DNA of 64,000 bases from Roseiconus lacunae. Its GTDB lineage: Bacteria; Planctomycetota; Planctomycetia; Pirellulales; Pirellulaceae. The notes under the pieces were generated by a model. It ran no database searches. It had not been told where the DNA came from and was given only the letters and a program-made list of their open reading frames with translations. Both the position numbers and the translations under genes were made by a program. The stretch covers positions 1 through 64,000 of the forward strand of contig NZ_VSZO01000043.1 in the NCBI RefSeq assembly GCF_008312935.1, given 5' to 3'. Positions 8,624 through 17,035 of the stretch are shown here, one piece after another (position 1 is the first letter of the stretch; every line of letters starts with the position of its first letter).

Positions 8624-10150
8624 CTATTTCGCGTCAGCGGTGATGCCTTTCCAGTCGTCCGTGCGGAACGGCGTCATCGGCAATCCTTCGACGCTTTGCA
8701 CGTTGCAAATCGGGTTGTCGGCCCACGCATAGCGAACGGCGACGGGGTTCGCGACTTGATCGCTAGAAACCACAATCGTGTCCTTGCCAGTGATCTTGGC
8801 ATGTGCTTTAACAAACTGTTGGTCTTCACCTGCGATCGTGAATCCGATCGGTTCGTTCACATCAAATGTGTCTAAACCACCGCCGACGTGTTCGAATTTC
8901 AGCGTGACAAGATTGCCTTTGACAGACATCGATTCGTACGTCGGACTTTGGTAGGGGATGTCGTAGCCGTAGTTTTTGGCCAGTGCCCAGCGCGCCAGTC
9001 GCTTGCCGACGTCCTGTTTGTTTTTAGGGTGAATGTCAGAAGCTTCGCCGAGATCGATGATCACCGCTTCGCCGGTGTTTTCGAGTTTCGACATCGTCAT
9101 CGTTTGGGCTTCACGCAATTCCGCCCATTGGCTGTCCGTCGGTTCGCTTCTTTCGGATTTGTAGTCAGCCAACTGAACCCAGTAGAACGAAAAGTCGTCT
9201 TGTTTCCATTCATCACGCCAGTGATCGATCATCAGCGGAAAGAGTTCACGGTATTGGTAAGCGCGGCTGGCGTTTGATTCGCCTTGGTACCAGATGACGC
9301 CTTCGATCGTATAGCCGATAATCGGGTTCAACACGCCGTTATAGAGATTGGCGGGCCGATGTTGTCCGGTCAGAACATTACGCGGACGGGCCGGTGCTTT
9401 CCCCTTTTTGTTCTCCCGCCATTTCGCGAGACGTTCTTCATGCTTTTTAAGTTCCGCTTCGTAATCAAACGTAGCTTCGGTTTTTTTCCAGCGTTCGAGT
9501 AGCTCGTCAAACTTGCCGCTCGATTTTAAGACGTCGCGTTTGACCCACGCTTCCGCGGCCGAACCGCCCCAGGCGTTGTCGATCAATCCGACCGGGACGT
9601 CGAGTGTTTGATGGATCTGACGGCCAAAGAAATAGCCAACCCCAGAGAATTCTCTGACGGATTCGGGCGTGCAGGCTTGCCACTGGCCGTCAAAGCTATC
9701 CTTGGGTTGTTGAACACCGACTTGCGGTACCGAAATCATGCGGATGTTGGGAAACTTTGCCGCAAGCGCTTCCAAATCGGCGTCATTGGATTGTTTCACC
9801 GCCCATTGCATGTTGGATTGGCCGCTGCACACCCAGACCTCACCGATTAGGACGTCTTTGAAGGTAACGTGATCGTCGCCGGCTTGGATCGACAATTCGA
9901 AGGGCCCACCGGCGGACATCTTTGGCAGCGCGGCATCGAATCGGCCATCGGCGTCTGCCTTCGCCGTCGCCGTTTGGTCGGCCAATTTGATTTCGACGCT
10001 GGCACCGGCGTCTGCCCAGCCCCAGATGTGGATCGGTTTATTTCGCTGCAAGACCATCGAATCGCCAAATACGGCGCTGGTTCGAATCTCTGCGGCCGCG
10101 TGGCTGGCAAACACAGCCAGCAGTAACAATGACAGGCCAAAAGTTCTCAT
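8624..10150 (-). CDS. Sialate O-acetylesterase-like secreted SGNH esterase
   Basis: A 508-residue secreted protein with a clear signal peptide ([20 protein letters not shown]). It belongs to the 9-O-acetylesterase/SGNH hydrolase family: the nucleophile block is [13 protein letters not shown] (about residues 105-118), WGGSAAEAW and WYQGESNAS follow, and the catalytic Asp/His pair lies in SDIHPKNK. An N-terminal beta domain (residues ~22-95) precedes the hydrolase core. The family removes acetyl groups from sialic acids or, in planctomycetes, more probably from acetylated algal or hemicellulosic polysaccharides. It probably has its own promoter, since the upstream neighbour is divergent. A hairpin follows its stop. 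Confidence 0.9.
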   Translation of the reverse strand: MRTFGLSLLLLAVFASHAAAEIRTSAVFGDSMVLQRNKPIHIWGWADAGASVEIKLADQTATAKADADGRFDAALPKMSAGGPFELSIQAGDDHVTFKDVLIGEVWVCSGQSNMQWAVKQSNDADLEALAAKFPNIRMISVPQVGVQQPKDSFDGQWQACTPESVREFSGVGYFFGRQIHQTLDVPVGLIDNAWGGSAAEAWVKRDVLKSSGKFDELLERWKKTEATFDYEAELKKHEERLAKWRENKKGKAPARPRNVLTGQHRPANLYNGVLNPIIGYTIEGVIWYQGESNASRAYQYRELFPLMIDHWRDEWKQDDFSFYWVQLADYKSERSEPTDSQWAELREAQTMTMSKLENTGEAVIIDLGEASDIHPKNKQDVGKRLARWALAKNYGYDIPYQSPTYESMSVKGNLVTLKFEHVGGGLDTFDVNEPIGFTIAGEDQQFVKAHAKITGKDTIVVSSDQVANPVAVRYAWADNPICNVQSVEGLPMTPFRTDDWKGITADAK

Positions 10151-10253
10151 GATGTGGGCTCCATGGCAGGGGGAGGAGGGAGGCGGAAGCGGCCTATGAT
10201 AACTTCTCTACAGAGCCGATCGTGGCTGTCGCACATGTTTTTCAATTTCCCCC

Positions 10254-10296
10254 ATCAGCCGCAACGCGCTAGCGTGCGGTTCTCCCCGCGGCTGAT
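10254..10296. repeat. Nested intergenic palindrome
   Basis: Perfect 9-bp outer arms atcagccgc (10254-10262) and gcggctgat (10288-10296) enclose a second palindrome, cgctagcg (10267-10274). It lies in the divergent region between the acetylesterase and the BshB1-like deacetylase. The shared ctagcg-tgcggtt core recurs near 34063-34077, which suggests a dispersed repeat rather than a unique operator. It may also act at the RNA level in the leader of the deacetylase gene. Confidence 0.45.
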
Positions 10297-10325
10297 ATTT
10301 TTCACGTTCATTGACAATTTCAACC

Positions 10326-11141
10326 ATGTCTATTCGTCTGGCCGATCAACCCGAACCACTGGATGTCCTCGCCGTCGGGGCACATCCCGACGATGTGGAG
10401 GTCGCTTGCGGCGGCACACTGGCAAAACTTGCCGCGGACGGTTACCGCGTCGGGATCGTTGATCTGACCGATGGCGAACCGACTCCGTTTTCCAACGGTC
10501 CCAAGTCTAGGTTCATCGAGGCGGTGAATGCGGCCAAGACACTTGGCGTCTGTGAACGGATCCAGATGGACCTTCCGAATCGACGTTTGATCGATTCGTT
10601 TGAAGCTCGGATTGAACTCGCCAAGGTCTTTCGATGGACGCGGCCTCGTGTCGTGCTAGGGTTCGGTGACAAGACTCCGATGGCGTCACCGGATCACCAC
10701 CAAGCGATGCTGTTAACCGATGCGGCGGTGTTTTACAGTCGGCTATCAAAGTGGGACGATTACTTCGGCGGGCTTCCGACCCATGTGATCGATCGGCAGT
10801 TGTATTTTCGTTTGGCCCTTGAACCGATGACGATCGCGGGCAACCCGTTCCATTTACTGGTCGATATCAGTGCGACGCTAGAACAGAAGCTTGCCGCGAT
10901 GCGTTGCTACGGAAGTCAATTTGATCATAAACGCGGCATCGATGACCGCGTGCGCGCGGCCGCCGTGATGACCGGGTCGATCGCTGGCGTATCCGCGGCG
11001 GAATCGTTCGCGGCGGCGCGTCCCTTTGTGACCAACAACTTCTTCGCCGCCCTGGGGATGGACCTCTCACCGGGGCCTGCCGCCGAACCGTCCAACATTC
11101 GTGAGCTATCACTTCGGCATTGGTCGACTAAGAAACCGTGA
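10326..11141 (+). CDS. bshB1: PIG-L/LmbE family deacetylase, BshB1-like
   Basis: A 271-residue protein from the ATG at 10326; a TTG at 10311 is also in frame. The zinc motif AHPDDVE is at residues ~15-21, preceded by LDVLAVG and followed by CGGTLAKL...GYRVGIVDLTDGE, which closely matches BshB1. The downstream histidine pair is in SPDHHQA. BshB1 removes the acetyl group from N-acetylglucosaminyl-malate during bacillithiol synthesis; the family also acts on other N-acetylglucosamine conjugates, so the exact substrate is inferred. No bshA or bshC partner is in the window. Its 3' end overlaps the convergent mpg gene by 33 bp. Confidence 0.85.
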   Translation: MSIRLADQPEPLDVLAVGAHPDDVEVACGGTLAKLAADGYRVGIVDLTDGEPTPFSNGPKSRFIEAVNAAKTLGVCERIQMDLPNRRLIDSFEARIELAKVFRWTRPRVVLGFGDKTPMASPDHHQAMLLTDAAVFYSRLSKWDDYFGGLPTHVIDRQLYFRLALEPMTIAGNPFHLLVDISATLEQKLAAMRCYGSQFDHKRGIDDRVRAAAVMTGSIAGVSAAESFAAARPFVTNNFFAALGMDLSPGPAAEPSNIRELSLRHWSTKKP

Positions 11142-11777
11142 TCGCGAATCAACAAATCGCAACTTGAGTCGCTGCGCCTTACTGATCCCGATTCGCGGGG
11201 TGGCGACAATGGTTGGCGGACCAGTTGACACCGTCGCACGTGGATCGATTGATGCCATGGTCAGGGAGTGTACCGTTGTGGGGGCCGTTTTGAGCTCGAA
11301 CAGTCCCAGGTTCGGATCGCTCACCAGGCAACGTCCATCGTCGTTGCGATCGATCGCCAAGGCTTGGCACAGCATCGCCGGTCCGCGTGTCAGTCGTCGA
11401 AGATCTTGTAGCCGACGTTTGCGTTGCATTGTTTCGATTCCCCACAGCGGTTCGATCGCACGGATCAACACCGCCGCGCCACGACCCTTCGCTTCGGTCA
11501 CGGCGTTCAAGCAGTGCTTCGCATGAATCGGATACACATACAGGATGCCCGGGCGGTCGAACATCGATGCGTTGCTAGGCGTTTGACCGCGAGCCGAATG
11601 GCTAGCCGGATCGTCGGAATGTAAGTAGGCTTCGGTTTCGACGATGGACCCGCCGACCCAGTTGCCATCGAGGTAATGCGCGATCACTTTGCCGATTAAA
11701 TCTCGAGCGACCTTGGTCGTTTCTCGTTGAAAGAACGATTCCGGTAGGCGTTCGGCGTATTTCGTCTGCTTCGTCAA
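11109..11777 (-). CDS. mpg: DNA-3-methyladenine glycosylase (AAG/MPG family)
   Basis: A 222-residue protein. It matches the AAG fold: FFQRETTKVARDLIGK at the N-terminus, the catalytic-glutamate segment VETEAYLHSDDPASHSARG, SMFDRPGILYVYPIHAKHCLNAV and AVLIRAIEPL, then LTRGPAMLCQALAI. The enzyme excises alkylated and deaminated purines to start base excision repair. Only a TTG (11777) gives a start at the expected place, which should be treated as provisional. It is divergent from the amidohydrolase (43 bp apart) and its 3' end runs 33 bp into the convergent deacetylase gene. Confidence 0.93.
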   Translation of the reverse strand: MTKQTKYAERLPESFFQRETTKVARDLIGKVIAHYLDGNWVGGSIVETEAYLHSDDPASHSARGQTPSNASMFDRPGILYVYPIHAKHCLNAVTEAKGRGAAVLIRAIEPLWGIETMQRKRRLQDLRRLTRGPAMLCQALAIDRNDDGRCLVSDPNLGLFELKTAPTTVHSLTMASIDPRATVSTGPPTIVATPRIGISKAQRLKLRFVDSRSRFLSRPMPK

Positions 11778-11820
11778 ATCACGTTGCCTTATTGAGACGA
11801 ATGGCTCTCGTCATACATCG

Positions 11821-13125
11821 ATGAATTTTTCCAAACCCAAACCCGATACCACACAAACCTACCGGGCCGGCTGGCTGTTGCCAATTTCAAGTCCGCCGAT
11901 CAAAGACGCGCGGATCACCGTGGTCGGCGGGGTGGTTGCCAAAGTCGAGTCTTTTTCGGCAAACGCGGGGAACGCTTCGGTCATCGATTTGGGGAACGTG
12001 GCAATGATGCCCCGGTTCGTCAATGCCCACACTCATCTGGAGTTTTCGGATTGTTCCGAACCGATTGGTGCACCTGGAATAGCGCTCGCAGACTGGATCG
12101 GCGAAGTAATCCGTGCTCGCGGGGTCAGCAATGAAACTTCGCGGCAAGCGGCGATCGCAAAAGGAGTTCAGGAATCGGCCGATGCCGGTGTCGGGCTGAT
12201 TGGCGATATCGCGACCACACCATCGGCTTACCCTGATAGCATCGATCCGTTGATTGTTTCCTTCGCCGAAGTTCTTGGGTTGTCTCTCGATCGGCATCGG
12301 GAGCGTTTGGCGGGTGCGGCGACCCATCATCAAGCGTTGCAGGCGTCTTCCAGTGTTTTTTCCGCAATCAGTCCCCATGCGCCGTATTCCACACCGCCGG
12401 ACGTGATCGCAGAATGCTCGCGGCGGGCAAATCAACATGGCGTCCCGCTGGCGATTCACTTGGCCGAGTCGCCCGACGAACGCGAGCTGCTCGATCACGC
12501 GTCCGGTCCGTTTGCGGCATCGCTTCGGCGTGCCGGGGTCTGGCGGGAAGGGATTTTTCCATACACGGATGATTCGATTCCCTCCATTCTCGAAACGCTT
12601 GCGCCCGCGCCGGCGGTGCTTTTGATTCATGGAAACGACTTGAGCGAACGCGAAATCGAGATCATTTCACAACATCGTCAGATGAGCGTTGTGTATTGCC
12701 CACGGACGCATCATTTCTTTGGCCATGACCGGCATCCGGTCGCCGATTTGTTGCGATCGGGGGTTCGGGTGGCTTTGGGGACCGATTCGCGAGCGAGCAA
12801 TCCCGACCTTAGCATCTGGGAAGAAGTGCGGTTTCTGCTCCAGAAACGTCAGGATATTGACCCCCAGCAAGTCTTGGCGATGGCCACCTTGATGGGGGCC
12901 GAAGCATTGATGTTTGGGTCGCCGCGGGCGGTTTCAAGCCGACTGCAAAAACGAGCGATCGGGCAGCTGGTTCCCGGCAAAACCCGTTTCGATTCACTTT
13001 TGATGGTTCCCACCGCCGGGAAGCAGTTGGATTCGGTATTTGCCGACTTCTCGGCGACGGAAACGTCCCAACTGAAGTTTTGCTCTGCAAACCGACCGAG
13101 CGATGGCCATAATACAGACAATTGA
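11821..13125 (+). CDS. Metal-dependent amidohydrolase (chlorohydrolase/deaminase type)
   Basis: A 434-residue cytoplasmic amidohydrolase. The metal motifs appear in order: HTHLEFS (about residue 70), SPHAPYS (about 182), HLAES (about 217), LIHGNDL (about 270) and GTDSRASN (about 320). The family includes S-adenosylhomocysteine/methylthioadenosine deaminases, guanine deaminase and aminodeoxyfutalosine deaminase of the futalosine menaquinone route. HTHLEFS with the WI-EV-RAR spacing looks most like the last group, but this is an inference. The radical SAM gene begins 112 bp downstream on the same strand. If the pair works in one pathway, menaquinone or another cofactor is a candidate. Confidence 0.85.
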   Translation: MNFSKPKPDTTQTYRAGWLLPISSPPIKDARITVVGGVVAKVESFSANAGNASVIDLGNVAMMPRFVNAHTHLEFSDCSEPIGAPGIALADWIGEVIRARGVSNETSRQAAIAKGVQESADAGVGLIGDIATTPSAYPDSIDPLIVSFAEVLGLSLDRHRERLAGAATHHQALQASSSVFSAISPHAPYSTPPDVIAECSRRANQHGVPLAIHLAESPDERELLDHASGPFAASLRRAGVWREGIFPYTDDSIPSILETLAPAPAVLLIHGNDLSEREIEIISQHRQMSVVYCPRTHHFFGHDRHPVADLLRSGVRVALGTDSRASNPDLSIWEEVRFLLQKRQDIDPQQVLAMATLMGAEALMFGSPRAVSSRLQKRAIGQLVPGKTRFDSLLMVPTAGKQLDSVFADFSATETSQLKFCSANRPSDGHNTDN

Positions 13126-13237
13126 CTGGCCTCGATGGTACGCTCCGTTGTGACCGTTTGGTGCAGCCAATATGGATTACTGAACGAACGGTTGATCCAG
13201 CCTTCGCGACACGCCCTCCGACCTTCCCAGTTTTGAA

Positions 13238-14533
13238 ATGTACCTTCGCCTTGCGTCACGATTTCTTTTCGAGACCGACAAACGTTTGCTTGCCAAGGCG
13301 ATTTGGACGTTGGGGGTCAAGGGCCTGCTGAGTGTCCACAAGCACAAGCGGCGGTTGAAACGCGGCGAGTTTTTCCCGCCGTTTCTTTACATGTCGGTCA
13401 TCAATAGCTGCAACCTGCGCTGTCAGGGATGTTGGGTCGATGTCGCAGCCAAGCAGCATCGGATCGAGCTTGATGCGGCTAATAAGACGATTCGCCAAGC
13501 CAAAGAGATGGGGAACAGTTTCTTTGGAATTTTGGGCGGCGAACCGTTCATGCATAAAGACTTACTGAAAATCTTCGAGCAGAACCGCGACGTTTACTTT
13601 CAGGTATTCACCAACGGTCACTTCATCACCGACGAAGTCGCGGCCAAGTTGAAAGAGTACGGCAACGTGACTCCACTGATCAGTGTCGAAGGGACCGAGA
13701 TCATCAGCGACGAGCGACGTGGTCGGGGGGGTGTTTACAACCAGACGATGAAGGGGCTCGAAACGGCATTACGGCACAATTTGTTGGTCGGCGTTTGTAC
13801 CAGTGTTTGCAAGACGAATCTTGATGACTTGGTCAACGATGCTTGGGTCGAACGATTGATCGACATGGGGGTGATGTATTGCTGGTTCCACATTTATCGC
13901 CCGGTCGGCCCGGAACCAAACCCGCAGTTGGCACTCAGTAGCGAAGAGCAAAAGCGGGTTCGTCAATTTGTCGTCGACACGCGTGCGACGAAACCGATCA
14001 TCGTGATCGATGCGTATCACGACGACGCCGGCAATGCGTTGTGTCCCGCCGCGACAGGGTTCACGCACCATATCGGTCCCAAGGGTGACATTGAACCGTG
14101 CCCCGTCATTCAAATGGCCGCCGAATCAATTCACGACGATCGCCCGTTGGCAGAGACGTTTAACAACTCGGCGTTTTTAACAGAGTTCCGTGAGTTGACC
14201 GCTCAGAACACGCGCGGTTGTGTGATCATGGAACGTCCCGATCTGTTAATCGAACTCGCAGAAAAACACGGTGCCCGCGATACAACGATTCGGAACGAGG
14301 TGATGCGAGAACTCGATCACGTGACGCCCCGGCGCAGCCAGTTTCAGCCCGGAGATGAGATTCCCGAGCGAAGCTTTGTTTATCGATGGGCGAAGAAATA
14401 CGCCTTCAATGACTTCGGGACCTACAGCCGTCACTTTGATGTGGCTAAGTATCGCGATCCAGATGCCGAACGGACGCCGGCGGTAAATGATGACGTCCAA
14501 GTGGTGCAGTTACAGGCGACCAAGTCGTCGTGA
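13238..14533 (+). CDS. Radical SAM protein of unknown function
   Basis: A 431-residue protein with the [4Fe-4S]-binding CNLRCQGC motif at about residue 59, followed by GILGGEPFMHKDLL (the GGE SAM-binding motif) and FTNGHFI. The C-terminal half has further cysteines (ALCPAATGF, IEPCPVIQMA, RGCVIMERPD) that could bind an auxiliary cluster, as in SPASM or twitch domains. A long N-terminal basic region (residues 1-50) precedes the domain, and the C-terminus ends in a hydrophilic tail. The substrate is not predictable: no precursor peptide gene or maturase partner is adjacent. It follows the amidohydrolase on the same strand. Confidence 0.85.
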   Translation: MYLRLASRFLFETDKRLLAKAIWTLGVKGLLSVHKHKRRLKRGEFFPPFLYMSVINSCNLRCQGCWVDVAAKQHRIELDAANKTIRQAKEMGNSFFGILGGEPFMHKDLLKIFEQNRDVYFQVFTNGHFITDEVAAKLKEYGNVTPLISVEGTEIISDERRGRGGVYNQTMKGLETALRHNLLVGVCTSVCKTNLDDLVNDAWVERLIDMGVMYCWFHIYRPVGPEPNPQLALSSEEQKRVRQFVVDTRATKPIIVIDAYHDDAGNALCPAATGFTHHIGPKGDIEPCPVIQMAAESIHDDRPLAETFNNSAFLTEFRELTAQNTRGCVIMERPDLLIELAEKHGARDTTIRNEVMRELDHVTPRRSQFQPGDEIPERSFVYRWAKKYAFNDFGTYSRHFDVAKYRDPDAERTPAVNDDVQVVQLQATKSS

Positions 14534-14616
14534 TGCCGATCGCTTTGCCGATGATCGGGACGCTTCATTAATCGCAGTTCGTCGACTTGAATCGGTCGGC
14601 GTCTGCCCTGCGACGT

Positions 14617-15492
14617 TTACTCCGGAGGTGCGTTGTCTTGAGGTGCGTTGTCTCGTGCGGCCAAGTCTTGGAGCAGTCGTTGGTCGGTGTCGGCGGAGAA
14701 AAAGCGGAACGAGCCATCGACGAAGGCGAAGTAGGCACCGCCGATATGATTGCTCGAAAAGCTGCCCACGAACAAGTTGTCGACGTCGCCCAGTGCTTTC
14801 GGATCCGAGGGCGCGGGGTTGTGATGGGCGTTGATAGCGAAACCGGTATGGCGAAGGCTTGCCCGCGTGCCGCTGTTCCACCGTTGGGGTGGGCCGAAGT
14901 CGATCGCTTTTTCACCGAATAAAAAAACATACGATTCACCGTCGACCGCATCGCTCGGCATCCGCCACCGATTGAGCGCAAACATGCCGTCGCCGTCTTC
15001 GTCGATCGGCTCGGCGACCGATCCGACCACGCCGGCATACGTTGTCGCGTTCGGACGCAGTGTCGACGCCGAAACACCGCAGCGAAGCGTCGTCAGGCTT
15101 TCCTCGCCGACCGGCCGATTCGCCGCCGCGTAGACTCCGTAGCTGAAATCAATTTGGTCAAAGAGGTCCTGTTGATCGAGCATCGGCAGAAGGGCTTCGA
15201 GCCAATTGTGGTGATAGCCCTTGCTTTCACTTCGGATCGGGCCGGTCGGATTCTGCGTCCCGGTCGGCAGGTGTCCACCGATCAACGAGTAGCTTTGCGT
15301 TGCGACCGCGATTTCACGCAGATTCGATTCGCACTCAATTCTTCGTGATGATTCACGAGTCGAGGAAAGTCGCATTGTTAGTAGGATGAGGATGACCAAG
15401 CCGATCGCCACGACTAGGAGCACTTCGATCAGGGTAATGCCTTGCCGGTAGCGTCGCGGCAACAGGGTTCGGTTCGCGGGAGGCAACGTCAT
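14617..15492 (-). CDS. DUF1559 prepilin-like secreted protein
   Basis: A 291-residue protein with a type IV prepilin-like N-terminus: a basic leader (RRYRQGI), then TLIEVLLVVAIGLVILILL as the hydrophobic helix with Glu near position 5 of the mature protein. The RRIECESNLREIAVA block and the C-terminal FAFVDGSFRFFS match the DUF1559 family, which is greatly expanded in planctomycetes. The leader/helix suggests export through a type II/IV-like system and processing by a prepilin peptidase. The role is unknown; it may be a minor pseudopilin or surface protein. It is separated from proB by a small tandem duplication. Confidence 0.9.
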   Translation of the reverse strand: MTLPPANRTLLPRRYRQGITLIEVLLVVAIGLVILILLTMRLSSTRESSRRIECESNLREIAVATQSYSLIGGHLPTGTQNPTGPIRSESKGYHHNWLEALLPMLDQQDLFDQIDFSYGVYAAANRPVGEESLTTLRCGVSASTLRPNATTYAGVVGSVAEPIDEDGDGMFALNRWRMPSDAVDGESYVFLFGEKAIDFGPPQRWNSGTRASLRHTGFAINAHHNPAPSDPKALGDVDNLFVGSFSSNHIGGAYFAFVDGSFRFFSADTDQRLLQDLAARDNAPQDNAPPE

Positions 15493-15545
15493 TGATCAAC
15501 CGGCATCAACGGGGAAACGGTTCTCCGACACTTCGGGCGTTTATT

Positions 15546-15581
15546 CCTGGGGGCAATTTCGAGCCTGGGGGCAATTTCGAG
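15546..15581. repeat. 18-bp tandem duplication
   Basis: The unit cctgggggcaatttcgag occurs twice with no gap (15546-15563 and 15564-15581). It lies between the DUF1559 gene start and the proB stop at 15586. It is probably a recent replication slippage event, and it abuts the proB stop without altering the reading frame. Confidence 0.9.
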
Positions 15582-15585
15582 GGAA

Positions 15586-16845
15586 TTACAGCGTCCGGTC
15601 GGCACCCATGTGAAGGGAAAGGTTATCGCGATGGACAACCGATTCGTACGGTCGATGTCCGAGGATCCCGCCGATCATCTCGCTGATTTTACCCTTGATT
15701 TTGTCGACTTCTGATGACGGGTAGTTGCATAAGCCGCGGGCGATTTCGTAGCCATGGCGGTCGGTGATCATCACGACGGCACCGGCATCAAACTCGCCAA
15801 CGACGCCCGTGATACCGATCGCCAGTAAACTGCTGCCGTCATTATGGATGGCTTTGACGGCACCGTCATCGATAATCAGTCGCCCCTCGACTTCGGCCGA
15901 GGCACTGATCCAGCGACGGCGTCCACGCAGGGTGCGTTCGCAAGGGAGAAACAGTGTTCCGATCATCTCGCCTTGCAAAACCTTCTCGAGGGCCAAGTCA
16001 TCTCGTCCTGGGCCGATGATGACCGCATGCCCGTGGCTGGTCGCTAGCTGTGCGGCGGCGAGCTTGCTGGACATACCGCCTTTACTGAGTGAACTGCGTT
16101 TGTCACTGGCCATCGACATGACATCGTCGTCGAGTGTTTCGACGATATTGATGCGCTGGCTTTCCGGGTGGTCCGGTGATCCGTCGTATAAACCGTCGAT
16201 ATCTGAGAGGATCACCAGCAAGCACTGGTCGAGCAAACCGGCGACTTGTGCGGCCAAGCGGTCGTTGTCGCCAAAGGTGGTCATCAATTCGGCAACGGCG
16301 ACGGAGTCGTTTTCGTTGACGACCGCGATCGCACCAAGTTCGTGAATCTGGCTCAGTGCATTGCGGACGTTCAAATACCCTTCGCGAGATTGAAGATCAT
16401 TTCGCGTGAGCAGCACCTGAGCGGCGTGCCGCCCCGATTCGGCCAGGGAAGCCTCATAAGACTGGATCAAATCCGCTTGTCCGATCGCCGCGACGGCCTG
16501 CAGGTGCCCGAGGTCTGTGGGGCGTTGCGATAACCCTAATTTTCCCATGCCAGCGCCAACGGCACCGCTACTGACAATAATGGTTTGGCGACCGGTGTCG
16601 GCAATTTTGCAAAGCCCACGAGAGAGGCATTCAATTCGGTGTCGATCAAGTTTTCCGGAACTGTCTGTCAGGACGCGAGTTCCGACTTTGACGACGACAC
16701 TTCCGGCGGATTCAATGGCTTTTTGACGTTCTGCAGAGGAGTCCAGAGGCACGTTGTTGGCGTTTTGCAATCGAGGGTGGTTGTGACATGACTGGCAGTG
16801 ATTCACTTCCCAATCAAAATAATCTTTCCCGCTTAAATCGGCCAT
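15586..16845 (-). CDS. proB: Glutamate 5-kinase
   Basis: ProB phosphorylates glutamate in the first step of proline synthesis. From an ATG at 16845 the protein is 419 residues. The amino acid kinase domain begins at SVVVKVGTRVL, with SSGAVGAGMGKLGL, NENDSVAV, FGDNDRLAAQVA and SDIDGLYD, followed by the GGMSSKLAAAQ segment. A C-terminal PUA domain follows (about WISASAEVEG to EIARGLCNYPSSEV). Known enzymes start close to the kinase domain, so the ~45-residue N-terminal extension may be artefactual; a GTG at 16752 would give a more usual length. The extension contains CQSCHNH, which looks like a haem CxxCH but is probably untranslated. Confidence 0.92.
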   Translation of the reverse strand: MADLSGKDYFDWEVNHCQSCHNHPRLQNANNVPLDSSAERQKAIESAGSVVVKVGTRVLTDSSGKLDRHRIECLSRGLCKIADTGRQTIIVSSGAVGAGMGKLGLSQRPTDLGHLQAVAAIGQADLIQSYEASLAESGRHAAQVLLTRNDLQSREGYLNVRNALSQIHELGAIAVVNENDSVAVAELMTTFGDNDRLAAQVAGLLDQCLLVILSDIDGLYDGSPDHPESQRINIVETLDDDVMSMASDKRSSLSKGGMSSKLAAAQLATSHGHAVIIGPGRDDLALEKVLQGEMIGTLFLPCERTLRGRRRWISASAEVEGRLIIDDGAVKAIHNDGSSLLAIGITGVVGEFDAGAVVMITDRHGYEIARGLCNYPSSEVDKIKGKISEMIGGILGHRPYESVVHRDNLSLHMGADRTL

Positions 16846-17035
16846 CCGACACACGGAGAGAGAAGTTTTTGAAAAAACGCGACTTCCCACAAGCGGGCGG
16901 TTCAATAAATGCGTCCCCTTTTGGACAATGGGGAACACCTACCTGCAGTCTGCCGATTGCGGGCCAGCCATTTTCGGCATCCGTTTCTTCAGGTCCGCCT
17001 GAATTCCAGATTTGATTGACGAGCAAATCCGTTCA

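Noticed and set aside
11109-11141. Convergent 33-bp gene overlap as a regulatory antisense feature
   Set aside because: Short 3' overlaps between convergent genes are common, and nothing else marks this one.
16752-16845. CQSCHNH as a cytochrome haem site in ProB
   Set aside because: No export signal or cytochrome fold surrounds it; it probably lies in an untranslated or mis-assigned extension.
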